NCBI RefSeq assembly: GCF_018691265.1
Contig: NW_024881303.1
Span: forward strand, 8,239,777-8,303,776
Direction: 5' to 3'
Source: Tyto alba
Lineage: Eukaryota > Chordata > Aves > Strigiformes > Tytonidae
Length of the DNA: 64,000 bases
Shown: positions 1-13,290 of the stretch, piece by piece
Numbering within the stretch: the first letter of the stretch is position 1
How the letters are laid out: each line of letters starts with the position of its first letter
Position numbers and translations under genes: made by a program
Notes under the pieces: generated by a model
What the model saw: only the letters and a program-made list of their open reading frames with translations
Told to the model about the DNA's origin: nothing
Database searches by the model: none

Positions 1-1866
1 GTTCCTTTGCAATCTATTTGAAATATGACATCTGATTTCCTGGAAAAATTTGCATCTGTTTTCTGACTTTCTGGTCAACATCTTGATAAATTTCCAGATG
101 ACATGATGCATTTTGGGACTCAAAGCCATTTTCTTTTCAGCTTATGGGGAATCTCTTGACTAAGCTGTTGTAGCACTACAAGCTTGAAGAGAACTGGATC
201 TTCTTATTTTTAACACTTGTCCAACTTCTGACATTAGTAAAATTCTCCCCATTTTACAGCTTCAGAGTGTTGCCAATAAAAAGCTAATGTTTTGAGACAG
301 AAATAGCATTTTGGAAACTTGCATTTCTCCAGTTGAAGAGATATTGCTGTTTCTGTTGTAATTGCTTTCCTTCTCTATAAATCTTCTGTTTTAAAACCTG
401 GAAAAACTGAAAGCTTTTGAGATGGTGCTTTTTGGGTCTCATGTAGGTTACGTTTTATCTCTCATGTTCTTGTTTCTGCATTTTCCATGTTCTTTGTATG
501 CATAACAATACCACACTGTCATTGCCAGCTTTGACAAACATGTTATGAAAGTGCTGCAAAAGTTTCTCACCTCCTATTAAAGTTTTAGATCTGTGCTCTA
601 GGGATAGTCTAAAGTCAGCCTTTCCAGTCTCATACAGGCCATTTTCAATTAAAGTCCCTTCCAGTTTCTTTTAATTGGACATCTCTGGCACACTATCTGC
701 TCTAACACCTGAGACAGAGATAGGCACCTTGGTTCAGGAAAGCAATTTGGATTTCTCACATCCTGGAGATGTCTCCATGGGTTTGTTGTCTGTGTGTATT
801 TGTTGGGGGTTTTTTCTGCTCATCATTTGTGATATGTAAATGATAGATATCGGAGAAAATCAAATACTGATGTTTTCACCAGAATAGTATTGAAAGTTGG
901 AAGCATGTAGCTTTTCTTCCTATCAAGAAGAAATCAAGGGCTGATCTTATAGTTGTAGCTTCAGGTTGATGTGGAGAAAGATGTGAAGAAGAGATTCTTT
1001 CTTAAAATTTCATAAGGCCAATCTTACTCACTGGAGGTTGGGATATGTAATTGAAAACTGGCAAAATATTTGATGAACAAATTATAACTGTTTCTCTTAG
1101 GAGATGTGTGCACTTAAAGGAGAGAAACAAGAATTTATTCATAGCTTACTGATTTTAACCAAAAATCTTTACAAGGTAAATCAAAACAGAAGCTTAATAT
1201 TGGTATGACATGAAATACACAACAAAACTAAGTTTCCTCTGGCATGGCTAATATCTGATTTATTAATTAGGGAATAGAATTAGAGAGAGTATGAAGTGAC
1301 AGGTCTGGAATGCAGATAACTTTTCCAAAGGACTAGCTTGTTTAAACTGGGGTCCTTTTTGACTAGATGAAGGAACTTAGTAATATACAATATACTGTGC
1401 AGTATTTTTAAATTATAGAATATTGCTGTGATTAAGTAAACATAATTTACTATTGCTATGTCACAAACTAATGCACTTAACCAATTAACTACTCCATATT
1501 TGTCAGATTATGTGCACAATACATTATTAATAAGTATATGTAAAGATGAAAAGGGGGTTTAGAGCTGTTTCTAAAGATGATGTGGCATCTTGCCTACTGT
1601 TAATCTTGTTTTTGACACACTGAGGTTTAGGCTGGAGTTAGTTTAAACAAATTCTTGTGACGATGGTTTGGTTTATGTGAACAGACTTCTCTGTAACAAC
1701 TTTGATCCTTCTTAACGTTCAAGGGGTTATTAGTCTGAGATAAGCTAATAAATTGAAGAAATAATTAGGTCTTACTAAGCAGACAGATGGCAGGGTCATG
1801 TCCTTTCATACCAAGAATGCCAAAAAGCTTGTCTATCTTTCCAATTAGATTGTTTTATCTAATAAT

Positions 1867-1950
1867 TAAAAAAAGCAAAACAAAACAAAAAAACCCAAAA
1901 CAAACCAAACCAACAAACAACAAAAAGAACCTTAAATCAAACAAAAAACA
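1867..1950. repeat. A-rich (CAAA/CAAAA) simple repeat
   Basis: Almost pure A interrupted by single or double C, in units such as CAAAA and CAAAC. There is no recognisable SINE, LINE or pseudogene body on either side, so it reads as a degenerate simple repeat. An old retroposon tail cannot be excluded. Confidence 0.8.
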
Positions 1951-2072
1951 GTGTAAGACTTGTTCTTTCATCTATCTGTAATCCTTGCTCTAGCAACATT
2001 TTTACCATGTTATAAAGCCTGATAAAGCTATTGGTGGGACCCTAAGCATCAAGACCAACAGAGTGTGTTGTT

Positions 2073-2144
2073 AAAAAAAAAAAAACCAAAACAGCCCAAA
2101 ACCATCACAAAAAAAAAAAAAAAACAAACCCACACCAAAAAAAA
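2073..2144. repeat. A-rich tract with long A runs
   Basis: Two runs of 13 or more A are joined by C-containing A-rich sequence, about 120 bp from the previous A-rich tract. No transposon body is visible next to it. Confidence 0.75.
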
Positions 2145-2728
2145 GATTTCAGGGTTATGACAGCTCTCTTCAAAGGTTAAACTGTTTAAGCTCACCATTT
2201 TTAAGAACTAGGTCTGGTGTTAGAAGGCAAGGAAAAGAATATGGATTGATTGAGCAAATGCACAAACTACTTGAATAAGAGCAGAAAGACATTTGCATTT
2301 GTACTGGATTTGCATGTGCCAAGTTCATAAGAGGACATCAGCTGGGAGGGTGCCATAGGAAAGTTCAGAAGTAGCACTACAGATGGAGGAGAGGACAGGA
2401 AGGTTCCTGCCCTTCTCTGTGTAATGAGAGTTGAGTACAAACTGGGTTGGAAATATCTAAGCAGTACCAAAGAAGTGATACCAATTTTCTTATTGCTAAA
2501 TGGAGAAGGGCAGTATATTGGGCTTTAAAATGGGATATTGTCCAGGTGCTTCCAAGTCCTTGCCAGCAATGGGATGTCAAAAGAAGGGCTGTGTGGATGA
2601 AGCATTCATAAATGCAGCAAAGAGGCTTTTTGGATGTGTCTGCTGAATGACCGACAGATGACGTGGCACTGAGGGCTTTTCTCTTTGTCTTGGTAGAAGG
2701 CAGCAGACTGCAGACCAGACCATGGAGG

Positions 2729-2760
2729 AAAAAACAAAACAAAACAAAACCTCACAAAAA
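2729..2760. repeat. (CAAAA)n microsatellite
   Basis: Several adjacent CAAAA units in 32 bp. It is the third A/C tract within 0.9 kb. Confidence 0.75.
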
Positions 2761-5700
2761 ATGTGTAACAAGGGCCAGAAAATGCTGCATCCCAAAGGGG
2801 AGGATAAAACAGTGATACCTGATCCACAGAGCACTCTTAGTCATTAGAGGATGTTCAGAGGGGAGTAAAAGGCTGCCATTGAGAGAAATATGGGAATGTC
2901 TAATCCTTCATAGCTACCATCTACAAGCATAAGAAACTGTATTCTATGTGAATTCAGGAGACTTCAAGTGCTGATAGATGTCTAATCAAATGATATTAAA
3001 GCTTTATATACCAAACTGCACCCATTTACAATCTTTGTCATGCTTTGTTCTCTATGTTGTAGTAAACTCCTCATTGTGGAACAGCTTATCAAACCTTTCA
3101 ATCATTAAAATAATTCCATACTCACTTCTGAAATGTTATATAATGGCTATAAAGAAGAGAGACTATAAAAAAAGTAAAATCTTTACCTTCTTAAAATAAC
3201 TCAGAATGTAAGAGAAGGCTTTGAGTTCCGTATTGTGATTCTTGTTCTCTGCCTTACTTTTGCTAATTCTGTTATTGACTAGGAATAATGGGCTCACTTT
3301 ATGCTTTATCCAAATAGATTCAAGAAGCAATCTGGCTCAAGACTCAGTTTTTTGTTTTACCAGGAGATCCATTATTGGATGTCACAAGGCTCACAGTGTA
3401 CTGTGAGTACTTATGGGAAGTGACATTTTTATTTGCTTTGGTCACTGCTGTTCTATGAAAAATGAGTATATCAGTGGATTTCATCCAGTTCAGCACAATG
3501 TCTCTTTCCATACCAGGCTTTGGAATAATAGTGAAGATCCTAAAATATATAAGTAGCTATGAAAGTTTGTGGACAACCACAAAGGCCATTCTCTTTCTGG
3601 GAAGGTTGCCTCTTTAGACTTCATTCAGAGTTGATGGTGAGAGACATGATTCTCTGAGGCTGAATGCAGACACATGAATTATGTTTCTGGACTGACTCTT
3701 GCTCTCTGCAGGAACCTATTTCCCTTCACTGACTATGGAGGAAGCTCGGGAGTCTTATTTCCTTATGTTAACATGAGCCTTTGAATAACTGCTGAAGACT
3801 ATATAACCTTTTTCTCCTAATGAGGTCCATTAATGTAATTTAAACCTCATTAAGCTAATTGCACTCTGTTAGACTATGCATCTCTGAAATATGTTTAAAA
3901 AACATGAGGGATGTTTAACGCAGTAATGTGCTATATGAAGTACTCAATTAATATTTGAGTAAATTTTCCTTGCAGTTATGTTTGTATCTGGAGCAGTTAG
4001 TTTAACTGAAGGGATATTCCCCATAAAACATCAGTAAATTATTGTGAAGTAATTGTCTTTTTCTATCAGATATATCAGTGTTCTTTCTAGAAAAGTTAAT
4101 CCTTAAAAATGATAGAAAGATGAAATTAAGTTCTTGGAATATTTTCATTCAGGGTATGGATCTCTATATCCAAGTTTTTCCATCTATCAGTACCATTTAA
4201 AACACAAATCAAAGTGCCCTGGCTTCTGGGATCCCTCTCAAGTGCATTGAGATAAATGTTGTTGTCTCCTGATGAATGACTGCTTACCACTTCGTTAAGA
4301 TTACATTTCTTTAAGAGGTCTTCCAAAACAGAGGCATCCTAAACCCCTGCTCAGCCTTGGAAAAATCTTGGCAACTTTCTGAGGCTATATGACAGAAATA
4401 GCAGTGTCTGCTCCTCTGTGTTAGAAAGCTATTTGATACATTTTTGTTACTGCAAAAACTTCTCAGCTATTTGTTTCCCCAAAGAAACGTCAGGCTTCAG
4501 CCTTGAGTGAGCGCCTGCTCGAAAAGGTTGGCTTTGCTTGCTGCAGGCAGTTAGTCTTGGTGCAGGACTCATTTCTGACACCAGGAAAGGAAGGTTTGCA
4601 AAGCTGTGGGGCCTTTTGGAGGCTCTTGCCAGCAATAAGCTGGTTTTGGCAGGGCAAATCCAGTCAGCTCTGCTGTGCTTGGGGAACGAAGGAATCTCTC
4701 AAGTAGGCAGATCTTATTTCATGTAGGTTTTTGTAGGTCAGAGCTTACCTCTGGGCCCTCACGAAAGCTGTGGTTCTGACTGGGAACATACTGGGACTGT
4801 GTGTTCAGACTCCATCTGGTGAGTGAATAGGATCCCTCCTTCACCACGTTTTACTTCTGGTGCATATCTGTGATCTGGCCCACTGGGACCACTACATAGA
4901 AGTCATGCACTCTAGACATGACAGTGGGTGGAGATCAGGGTAACAAGAGGTGCAAATAAGAGTTAGTGTCTTTATTTATTGAATAAAAACAGAAATTCTT
5001 CATTTTTTTCATGTTTAAGTTACTGCTTCCCCATTCCAGATCACCTTCATTGCTATTAAAACCTTTATAAACAGTCATAGGGATCTCAAACTTTAGCAGA
5101 AGAACATCTTTTTTCCTTTATTTCTTCCATGTGTCATAGTCACTTAGCTTTGCAGATTTTAATTTTGGTCAGTGGTACAACTCTTCCTTGGGCCTGTACC
5201 CTGCGGGGCTGGTGAGGTCTGTAATGAATGGAAGTGGTGAGTTACAATGAAAGACTTTGATATCGGAGAGATAACTGTGAGAGAAGCCTGTACTAATTAG
5301 TAAAACTTGTGATTAAAGTAAGTACCGGGTGGGGAATGAAAGAAGAGGGGTTGCTGCAGCAACAAAAGCTGTGCAGGTGCTAAATATGCTGATTATAAGC
5401 TTGAACTCCTTGGAGAAAAGGGATGCTAATGACTTATTGCTGACAAAAAGTGTTTTGGAAGGAAAATTGAAGTATAAAATGTTTGGGTATGTGGTAGTGT
5501 TACTTGTGCCTTTCAAAGTGGGACACTTGCTCTCTGTTCTGCTTAGCAATGAGGGAATTTAACATTAAACTTGGAGTTTGTAACAGGAGTAGGAATCAAA
5601 GAGCAGTGAGGATAATTTTGCTTCCAAAATCAGGATGATAGACTCGTGCAGTGTTTGGTATCAATTTTTATAATGGTTGGTACATTTCCAGTGGAAAAGT

Positions 5701-8700
5701 GTATCTGTAAAACAAAGTTGTGTGTTTCCTGAAATGACACAGGAAATGTAAAGCTGCTCTCTAGGTTGTGGGAACGTACTGAGGAATAGATGTGGAGGAT
5801 GAGCACCAGCACTGATGTGGCCAGAGATCAAAGAGAAGCAACAGGAAGGTTGCTGTCAGCCAGAATGTTGCCAAAGTTGTTTTCATCTTTAATGGTCTCT
5901 CTATTCCAAGAGCAAGGATTTTATTGTTTGTTTAAAATAAGATGTTCCTTAAATCATATATCTTTCCTGGGAGGAAGAGGTGAGGATAAACTATTGACAG
6001 TGTTTTCAGGTTACTTGGTATAGCACCAAAAATGCATCATGATTGAGCTCTAATAAAGGAAAAAGCAGTGAGGTGAAACAAACTCTGAAGGGCATGGAGG
6101 TCTGAGGAATAACACCCTAAAAGGGGGGAGGAGAAACATCAAAGCAGTTCTGAGCTGGGAAAACTGCAGGATAACATGAAGTTTTACACAGAACATTAAG
6201 AAATAGTAAGGAGATACTAAGCGTTAGTGAGACTTTTTTTGTTCCTGGTATTTTGTCAGTGAGAAGATATTCCAACAGGAGAAAAATGGCATATTGGTCA
6301 AATTATGAAAGAGAAGTGACCAGTGAGTAGGCTGGACGTTAGCTCAAGAGGTCAGGCACTCATCAGGTTTTCATCTTGAAGCTATAACTCAGGGGGAGCA
6401 CTGAATACAAAATAATATTCTTTGTGAAATCTGTTTGAGAATACATTGAGAAAAACATTGAACTATGTCTCTTGTAATTCAGTCTGGCATATCCTTGAAG
6501 TAATAACATTCCCCCAAGGAGATGGAAATTGGTATGCAGATCTCCCTGTTGACTGTTGCCTCCCTGGCACCAAACAAATGAGTCTTTGTCCTCTTTGCTC
6601 TTCTTCTGACCTTACAACTCTTAGGTTCTTGGCTACAGAAGGATTTGGTTTTTTAATTCATGTACTGTTGTACAGAAGACAGAAATCAGGATGGGCATGT
6701 CAGTTGCTAAGTGCAGAAGGCTTCAACCTGAATTTTGATTTCCCTAATGTTCTTTCCTGCAGTCCCAAGATACAAATCTACGTCCAAGAGCATGGCAGTT
6801 TGATACTTGTCCTCTTGACTTCAGCAATGGTTGACTTTTAAGTATCACTTATTCAGTGTGCTGAAGAGCGAATCCTTGTGCAATGTGTAACTAAATAGTG
6901 TGAATTTTATTATTTGAACAGTATTTTCACATACTGCAGACCTTGACATCATGCCTCTGTCCTTTTGGATTCTGGCCTCAAAATGCTAGAGCTCTAACTG
7001 GTGCAATTCTTGAGTTCAGCTAGGATCTTTTTGAGGCTTTTAAAAATGCAACTTGGGTTTTCTCTCAAATATTCTTCTGCCTTTTTCTGCTAGACCTCTA
7101 AAGAAAAACATATATTTTGTAAAAGATACCCAATCTTGATTGAAATACCGCAAATGAAAGAGGGTAACACCTGGTATACTTTACCTTGGGTTTTGGTTAA
7201 ATACACCTCACATTTTGTTCATTTCTTTTTGCCTGAATATATTCTAACTTCAGCTTCCAGTCCTTGAATCTTGTTATGCTTCTCTGTTCCAGTCATGCAC
7301 TAAACCGTGTATGAAATCTTGCCCCAGTAATGTTATGATAGGTGCAAAGTGCCAGTCTTCTAAAGCAGAGACTACATAATATGGTAAAACACAATGAGCA
7401 ACCATTTATTAAAAGAGAGATGTATCTATGCATCTCACTGTCTGATTTGAACATCCAGATGATAAAAGGAACCAGCACAATGAGGATGCCGTTTCATTCC
7501 TCCATTCTTGTTCTTCAATAATCTGAGAATTTTAATAGCATAAATATGCAATGAATCCTTCCCTCCCTCCAGTTCTTTTTATATCACAATGCGTGATGAG
7601 AAAAGATACTTTAAGTGAGGTATTTTAATATTGGCCCTTTTTCAGCTGTTGACAATTGAAAAACTTACAACAATAATAAGCTACAAAACCTGACCATGAG
7701 ACAGCTTCTAAATAATTACTAGGCACAAGCTTGTTAATGTTATATTAAAGCATTATTAAAGTTAAGGGAATAAAATCATCAAGAGCTGTTTATCAGCCTG
7801 CTTATGTATCTGGAACAAGTTGGAGCAGACTGGTAAGAGGTTTTCACAGCATGTGGGAAAATGTTACAGTTCTGTCTTTGGGTGGATTGTCCCTAGCAAT
7901 ATTGCTTCAGCAGAGTTTTTCAAGTCTTTCCCTTCTCCTCTTCTATGTGTCCTTGTTTACATACACAAGCAGAACAGGACTTTCTGGGGGTCCTGATTCT
8001 GCAAGCTCTAAAATGCCAGCTTTCTGCAAATGTTACTGCTCTCCAAAACAAATAAATTCATCTAGTCGTTTGACTGCAGGAATCCAGACCATAGTAGATG
8101 TGGAAACAAAGAAAGATCATCTGGACAGTCAGGCAATATTGGGGGAAGAGGTTCCATGGTGTTTTGAAACATTTCCTATCCTATGAAGAAAACTCTACTT
8201 ATTTAGGTTTAGAAATCAAAAGCACATCTACTATACCTGCATATGTAAATCAAGCAATCCAAAGGTAAAGCACAGGAGGCATAATTGCATATAATGTGTG
8301 GTAGAAATCAAGTACATCAGTATGTCTGCAATATTTTGTTCCCATTTCACCCAAATAAGTTGTGCTAAATAATCCTTTGAGTGACAGAAATTATACCTTT
8401 CAGTTCACATATGTATTTTAGTTAGTAAAGTCCTGCTAGATACAGCACAATATACATGCATCCGGTGACACGAATTTACAGTGCTTAACAGGAGACTTAA
8501 AATGTGATGCAGTTAACTTCACTGCAGTCAAAAGAATAGAGTAAGACAAACTGTGTAGTTGCATTGAGGGTGCCCCTCCTTTATGGAGGTTTTCATATGC
8601 ATGGTTTCTCCGAACAAACAGGCTTTTTGCAAAAAGTCAAACATAGTATGGACAAACTCGGAGGCTTCAGTGGTGTTTCTGAATACAGCATAGCTACAGA

Positions 8701-9267
8701 GTAGAGCAAAATCTTACCAAAGTGGCTCAGTAGGTCCTCAAGAAGACTGGCCTGATTTTTTCACAAGCTTTTTATTGTTCTTTGTCCCTCTTCTTTCCTC
8801 TGGAAACCTGGATAGCCAAAAGAACCTGGAAATGCTGCTATAATTAAATATGTGGTATGTAGTGCAGTGGCCTTATTTCTGTGGGATAGGCTCTGGAATG
8901 GGATGTGTTTTCTATAGGGCACAAAGGTTACCACCCCTCGTGACAGAATTGGAGGGACAGTTGCTCAGGGGTGGCTGTGGACAGCTAATCCTCCCTCTAG
9001 AGAGATGGACAGAGGTCTCTTCTCGGCTCATGGTATTTGCAAAATTAACAGTGTGGTTTGACCATGAGGATGTTCTTCTGTTCTATTAGTTGAGTGTTAG
9101 GCCTTTCCTAATGGGAGCACATAGATTTGCATTTGTTCAACTGTTCCTTCTGCAATCTTGAGGAAGACAAGAAGATCAATGTAGCATGGGCCAAGATGGG
9201 ACATCTTTATGTGAATGTATTTTTAGACCGTGTATTATGGGCACAAATGGGCAGGAAATACTGTTTA

Positions 9268-9472
9268 AACATATGAAAACTTTTTAACTGTGAATGTGGT
9301 CGAAGAGTGAAGAAAGCTGCCTACAGAGGTTGCAAAGCCTCCATCCTGGGAGCTATTCAAATTCGGACAGGACACAGACCTGAGTAACCTGCTCTCCCTG
9401 GCCAAGCCTTGAGCAGAGGGCTTCGACTAGACAATCTTCAGAGGTCCCTTCCAGCCTCAGGAATTCTGTGAT
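9268..9472 (+). mobile_element. CR1 LINE 3'-end fragment
   Basis: The plus strand follows the 3' untranslated end of avian CR1 non-LTR retrotransposons. It starts with a paraphrase of the 'aaacttttta-ctgtgagg-gtggtcgag' segment. It continues through 'gctgcc-agaggttg', 'tccatcctgggag-tattcaaa' and 'acctgctct', and ends with 'gactagacaatcttcagaggt-cccttccag'. The last bases are AATTCTGTGATC, matching the ATTCTGTG-type repeat that closes CR1. The element is 5'-truncated, as CR1 copies nearly always are, and diverged. It has no open reading frame and is not mobile. Confidence 0.85.
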
Positions 9473-10045
9473 CAGAAACTTTCCCACACCAGGAATAGCC
9501 AGTCTGCTCTGTGTTACCAGTTTGATGCCCTGTGGATAAAGAAAGGTGGAGTGAGCCAAACATAGCATGCACAGATAACCTGCAAAATTATATGTGTTGA
9601 GCATCTTTTTCTACCAGATACTTCTGTGTCTGTCCTTTAACTAATACTATTGAACCCTGTGTCCCTCTTCTCAGTATCCCAGGATGTTCCATCCTTTACA
9701 ATGGCCTGATCCAAAGCCAGCTGAAGTTCATATGTTGTTTCCCACTGACTTTGGCAGACAGGGCTTCAGTTCCTAATCTAGCTTTGTTCTCTGCTGTGAG
9801 GAAATCTGGGTTGTAAAGAAGAGGAATTTTCCTGTTTAATGACTGAATCTCATGCTGCTGCCTGGACCTTTCTAGGACAGGGTCTGATGTAAACTGCTGT
9901 TCTTGGTCTCACTAAAGGAAGAACCTGAAACTCCTCAGTTTTGTGACAGCTGGTGGTACTGCTTGGCATACACACATTAATCATCCTCCAAAATTATTTG
10001 TCTGCAGCAACTACTGCTATGCTGTCACTCCATGCAGCCCCTCAC

Positions 10046-10064
10046 CACACACACACACACACAC
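10046..10064. repeat. (CA)n microsatellite
   Basis: A pure CA dinucleotide run of nine to ten units, likely polymorphic. It is short, with no flanking transposon. Confidence 0.9.
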
Positions 10065-11875
10065 TTCCCTGACAGTCCATCGTCTCTGACTGGCAGCTAT
10101 TTTTGCAAAGCTGCCTTCTGTTTTGTCTCCTTCTTTCCTGCCTTTGCTCACATGCGTCTCTCACTGATGCCATCTCTCACAGAGCTCTTCTCCCACTTAA
10201 AGCTGCTTTGTTTTTCATCCCACTCCACCATCTTCACCATCACGGGCAGTGCCCTCAGAGATTTTTGCCTTTTCATTTCAACGGACAGACTTCCAGTTTA
10301 TGCTATTGCCAGACTGTTTCTTTTAATACATAACTGTGTGCCATATGCCTTTCATTTTCAACAGAGACTTATTTTGCAGCAGTCTTTGTCTTACAGACAC
10401 CTGCAAACTCTTTATTGATTTGTCTTGTCAACTGTCCCTGCTCCGAATCTGCACTGCTAGGGTCTCTGTCTCTGTTTATTTCCTGCAGCTTTTCTCTTCT
10501 CTTTGCATAAAAGCGCAGGCAGGTATGCTTGTGAGGCCTCTATTGTCAGCAAAAATGGACTTCCAATGTGGTCAGAAGCATAAATAATGTCCTTAGGATC
10601 TCATCCAAAAAAATAAATTTAAACAAAGTCCTATTATCTGTCTGCACCCACAGAAAATACAAAAGGCTCCACTACTGTGTCTTCTATTGCTTTATAAATA
10701 GACGGTTCCTTCCCTTTCCTTGCTTTCTCATTACAGCTGAATGAATGCTGTCCAGGGATATTTAGTATCTCCACCCCCTCTGTAGATATGGCATTAAAAA
10801 GCAAACAAAAAAGGAAAAGGGTTTGATGTAAAATGACCATTTGCTTCAAAAGAGCATTGATTGAATAATAGATCAAGCTTCACTTTAATGAAAGATGCGC
10901 CTTTGCCCGCATGTTTCTGCTCAGCATTAACTTGAGAGACTGAAATGTGTTGAGTATTCTCTCTAATTTAATAATCAGTAGGAAATTCTCCACTGGCCTC
11001 TTCTGATCCTTTTGGTAACACTCATTTGCCTCTAAAAATATGAAGGTGAGATTTAAATTGAGCTCAAGCCTCTAAAGCTTTGATCATCAGACTAGGTTGG
11101 TTTTATTTGGTGTAAACTAATAGGTGTTGGTGTTCAGATTCCCAGCTAGAGTGAAATAGGAAAGTGCTCCTGCAATCCTTGTAGCAACATTGGCTTTTTT
11201 TTGGTGGCACAGCTGATTCCTGTTTAGGGATAGGGTTGATTTCAGTCGCACTGAAGTTTTAACACCTAGACTGTCTCATGCTTTCTGGGGAGTTTGCCAG
11301 TGGTTTAAAATAGAGGATTTGGGATTGTGAATCTTTGATCCCAGTCTCATGTCATCACAGGTGACTTCTCTAGGTCCCTTTGCATTTCAGAAATGCTGTT
11401 CCTCCTGTCATTCCACATAGTGCGGCTTTAGTTTTTTCTCCCAGTTCCTGTCCCACAGATAATTCCTTCTTTCATCCTCCACATGACACTTACTGAAACT
11501 CTCATGCCCTTATCACATCACGATATCCTCTTCCACATGGCACCATGGCTTCTGCTGCTCCAGCTCATGTCCCAGCTGAACTGGATCAAAGCCAGTTGGT
11601 CTTCTCAGTCTGCAAACTGACACTCATGATTGCTCTAAAATGAAATTGTACTTCTGTGGGCTAATATGATGATGAACATCACACTGTTTTTTCTGAAAGT
11701 GAAAAATAAGATAATTTGTAACTTGTAGAGTGTTGACTTGCTATGTTAGCCTTGACTTTATTAACATTCAGCCCAAAGACATTGGGGACCTTCATTTTTG
11801 CTTCTGCAAGAAGCAAAAGGATAATTTCAGATTTTCATCTGATTAATTAAAGTCAACCCCTGTTGTTCTTGAGGT

Positions 11876-11935
11876 AAAAACAAAACAAAACAAAACAAAA
11901 CAAAACAACAACAAAAAAAAAAACCAAACAAAAAG
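11876..11935. repeat. (CAAAA)n microsatellite
   Basis: Five to six clean CAAAA units are followed by degenerate A/C sequence. It is the same motif class as the tracts near 1.9-2.8 kb. Confidence 0.85.
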
Positions 11936-12355
11936 AACCTTTATATTTTTTGCAGTTTTCAGGTGGTAATTTTCTGTACATGGTGAGATCGATGTTTTAT
12001 CTTAGAAACATAAGATAAGGTTTAGTTCTGCTCCCATTTGCTCTTTGTGGAAACTGTCATTTACATGAATGGCAATAAAATCAGGGCATAACTATTGGCA
12101 TAAACAGTTAGACCACTATTGCTTTAGTCGAAATTCAAATTGTTTCCTCGTAATTTGAGCAATAAATTGGCTTTGATAAATTCCTTTCCCAACATTATTT
12201 TATCATCATAATTTTGCTGTTCTGCTTTAAATCTGAAAATTATCTCATATTTACATATGCAATAAAAACTGAGTACATGATCTATTGTCTTGCCAACAGT
12301 AGAATAAATAAAACACTTTGTGAAAGATTGTTCCTTACTTTTTGGCAGAGCTGTA

Positions 12356-12372
12356 TAAATAAATAAATAAAT
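12356..12372. repeat. (TAAA)n short tandem repeat
   Basis: About four TAAA units in a row. A short microsatellite with no other notable context. Confidence 0.8.
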
Positions 12373-13255
12373 GTTTGTCTAGATGATAGATTCTTAGAAG
12401 GGATAAGCAAGAAACAAGTTTGAGATGCAACACTTAGCATACACATTGCTGTAGAAGTTTTGTGTGAAGGCTAATTCTAAAGCCATATTCAGATTAGAAA
12501 TGGAATTGCAATAGATTTTTCTTTTTGAAACACGTGCTGATAAAATATTCCTCTGTAAAAGGAATATTGTATTTGAGTTTGAGCATTTGTAGTTCAGGCA
12601 ATAAACCTGTCTAAAAGACACAGTAGATAAAGGTGCATCAATCACATTTTATGATTATGATAGCAACATGGCAAAGAAGTAATGCACCAAATAAGTGTTG
12701 AAATTGATGGCTGTACCCTTTATAGGTTATAAAGAATAAAGGTTTGTGAAGTGTATATATTTTCAGTATTGTTGGCAAATAATTGGGATATTTTGGATAC
12801 AAATATTACAAAATCAGATGTAGAATTATTGGCATGCATTTTTATTTCCAAGAATGTTAAAAAAAAAAAATGCTGATTGAGAGGGACCACCAACCACATA
12901 CAGAATAGAAAGTGACAAAAAGGCATATTTCAGCAAATACATCTTAAAGCCTGCTCTTGTGGTTTCCACAATCTTTTAAATTAATTTTTTATATTTACTG
13001 ATAAACCAAACTTTTTTGCTAAAAACATTTTTAATGAAAACAGTGAAGTATCTGAGAGTCTCATGTGAACATATTTAGGTAAAAGTTAGCAAAAGAAATT
13101 TTACTTGCTTTTCATTTTGTAGTTGACCCGTGAACCTCCACATCACCTTCTGCATTTGGTGACAAATCAGTACACTGTATGTACTGAACAATACATAATT
13201 CATGAGCAGCCTTCACCCTGACAGAAGTTGAGAAAGACTGTTGCAGAAGTGTAAC

Positions 13256-13258
<3 letters not shown>

Positions 13259-13288
<30 letters not shown>
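13259..13288. repeat. Poly(A) run, 30 bp
   Basis: Thirty consecutive A bases, the longest homopolymer in the window. I looked for a processed pseudogene or SINE immediately upstream and recognised none. No obvious target-site duplication flanks it. The true length may differ because of sequencing error in long homopolymers. Confidence 0.9.

Positions 13289-13290
<2 letters not shown>

Larger units (their letters stand above)
1..9267. other. Unique AT-rich non-coding DNA
   Basis: I see no recognisable gene here. Open reading frames are short (at most about 130 codons), lie on both strands, and have low-complexity or unremarkable translations matching no family I know. The stretch contains three A-rich/CAAAA tracts (listed separately), a TAAT-rich cluster near 3818-3862, and one weak exon-like piece near 4288-4338 on the minus strand (see findings). 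CpG is scarce, as expected for methylated vertebrate DNA away from promoters. Confidence 0.7.

Noticed and set aside
6446..6841. 131-codon plus-strand ORF as a gene
   Set aside because: It has no domain resemblance, no splice or promoter context and a random-looking composition. An open frame of this length is expected by chance in 64 kb of six-frame sequence.
13259..13288. Poly(A) run as the tail of a processed pseudogene
   Set aside because: Upstream sequence has no recognisable coding similarity, and no target-site duplication flanks the run.
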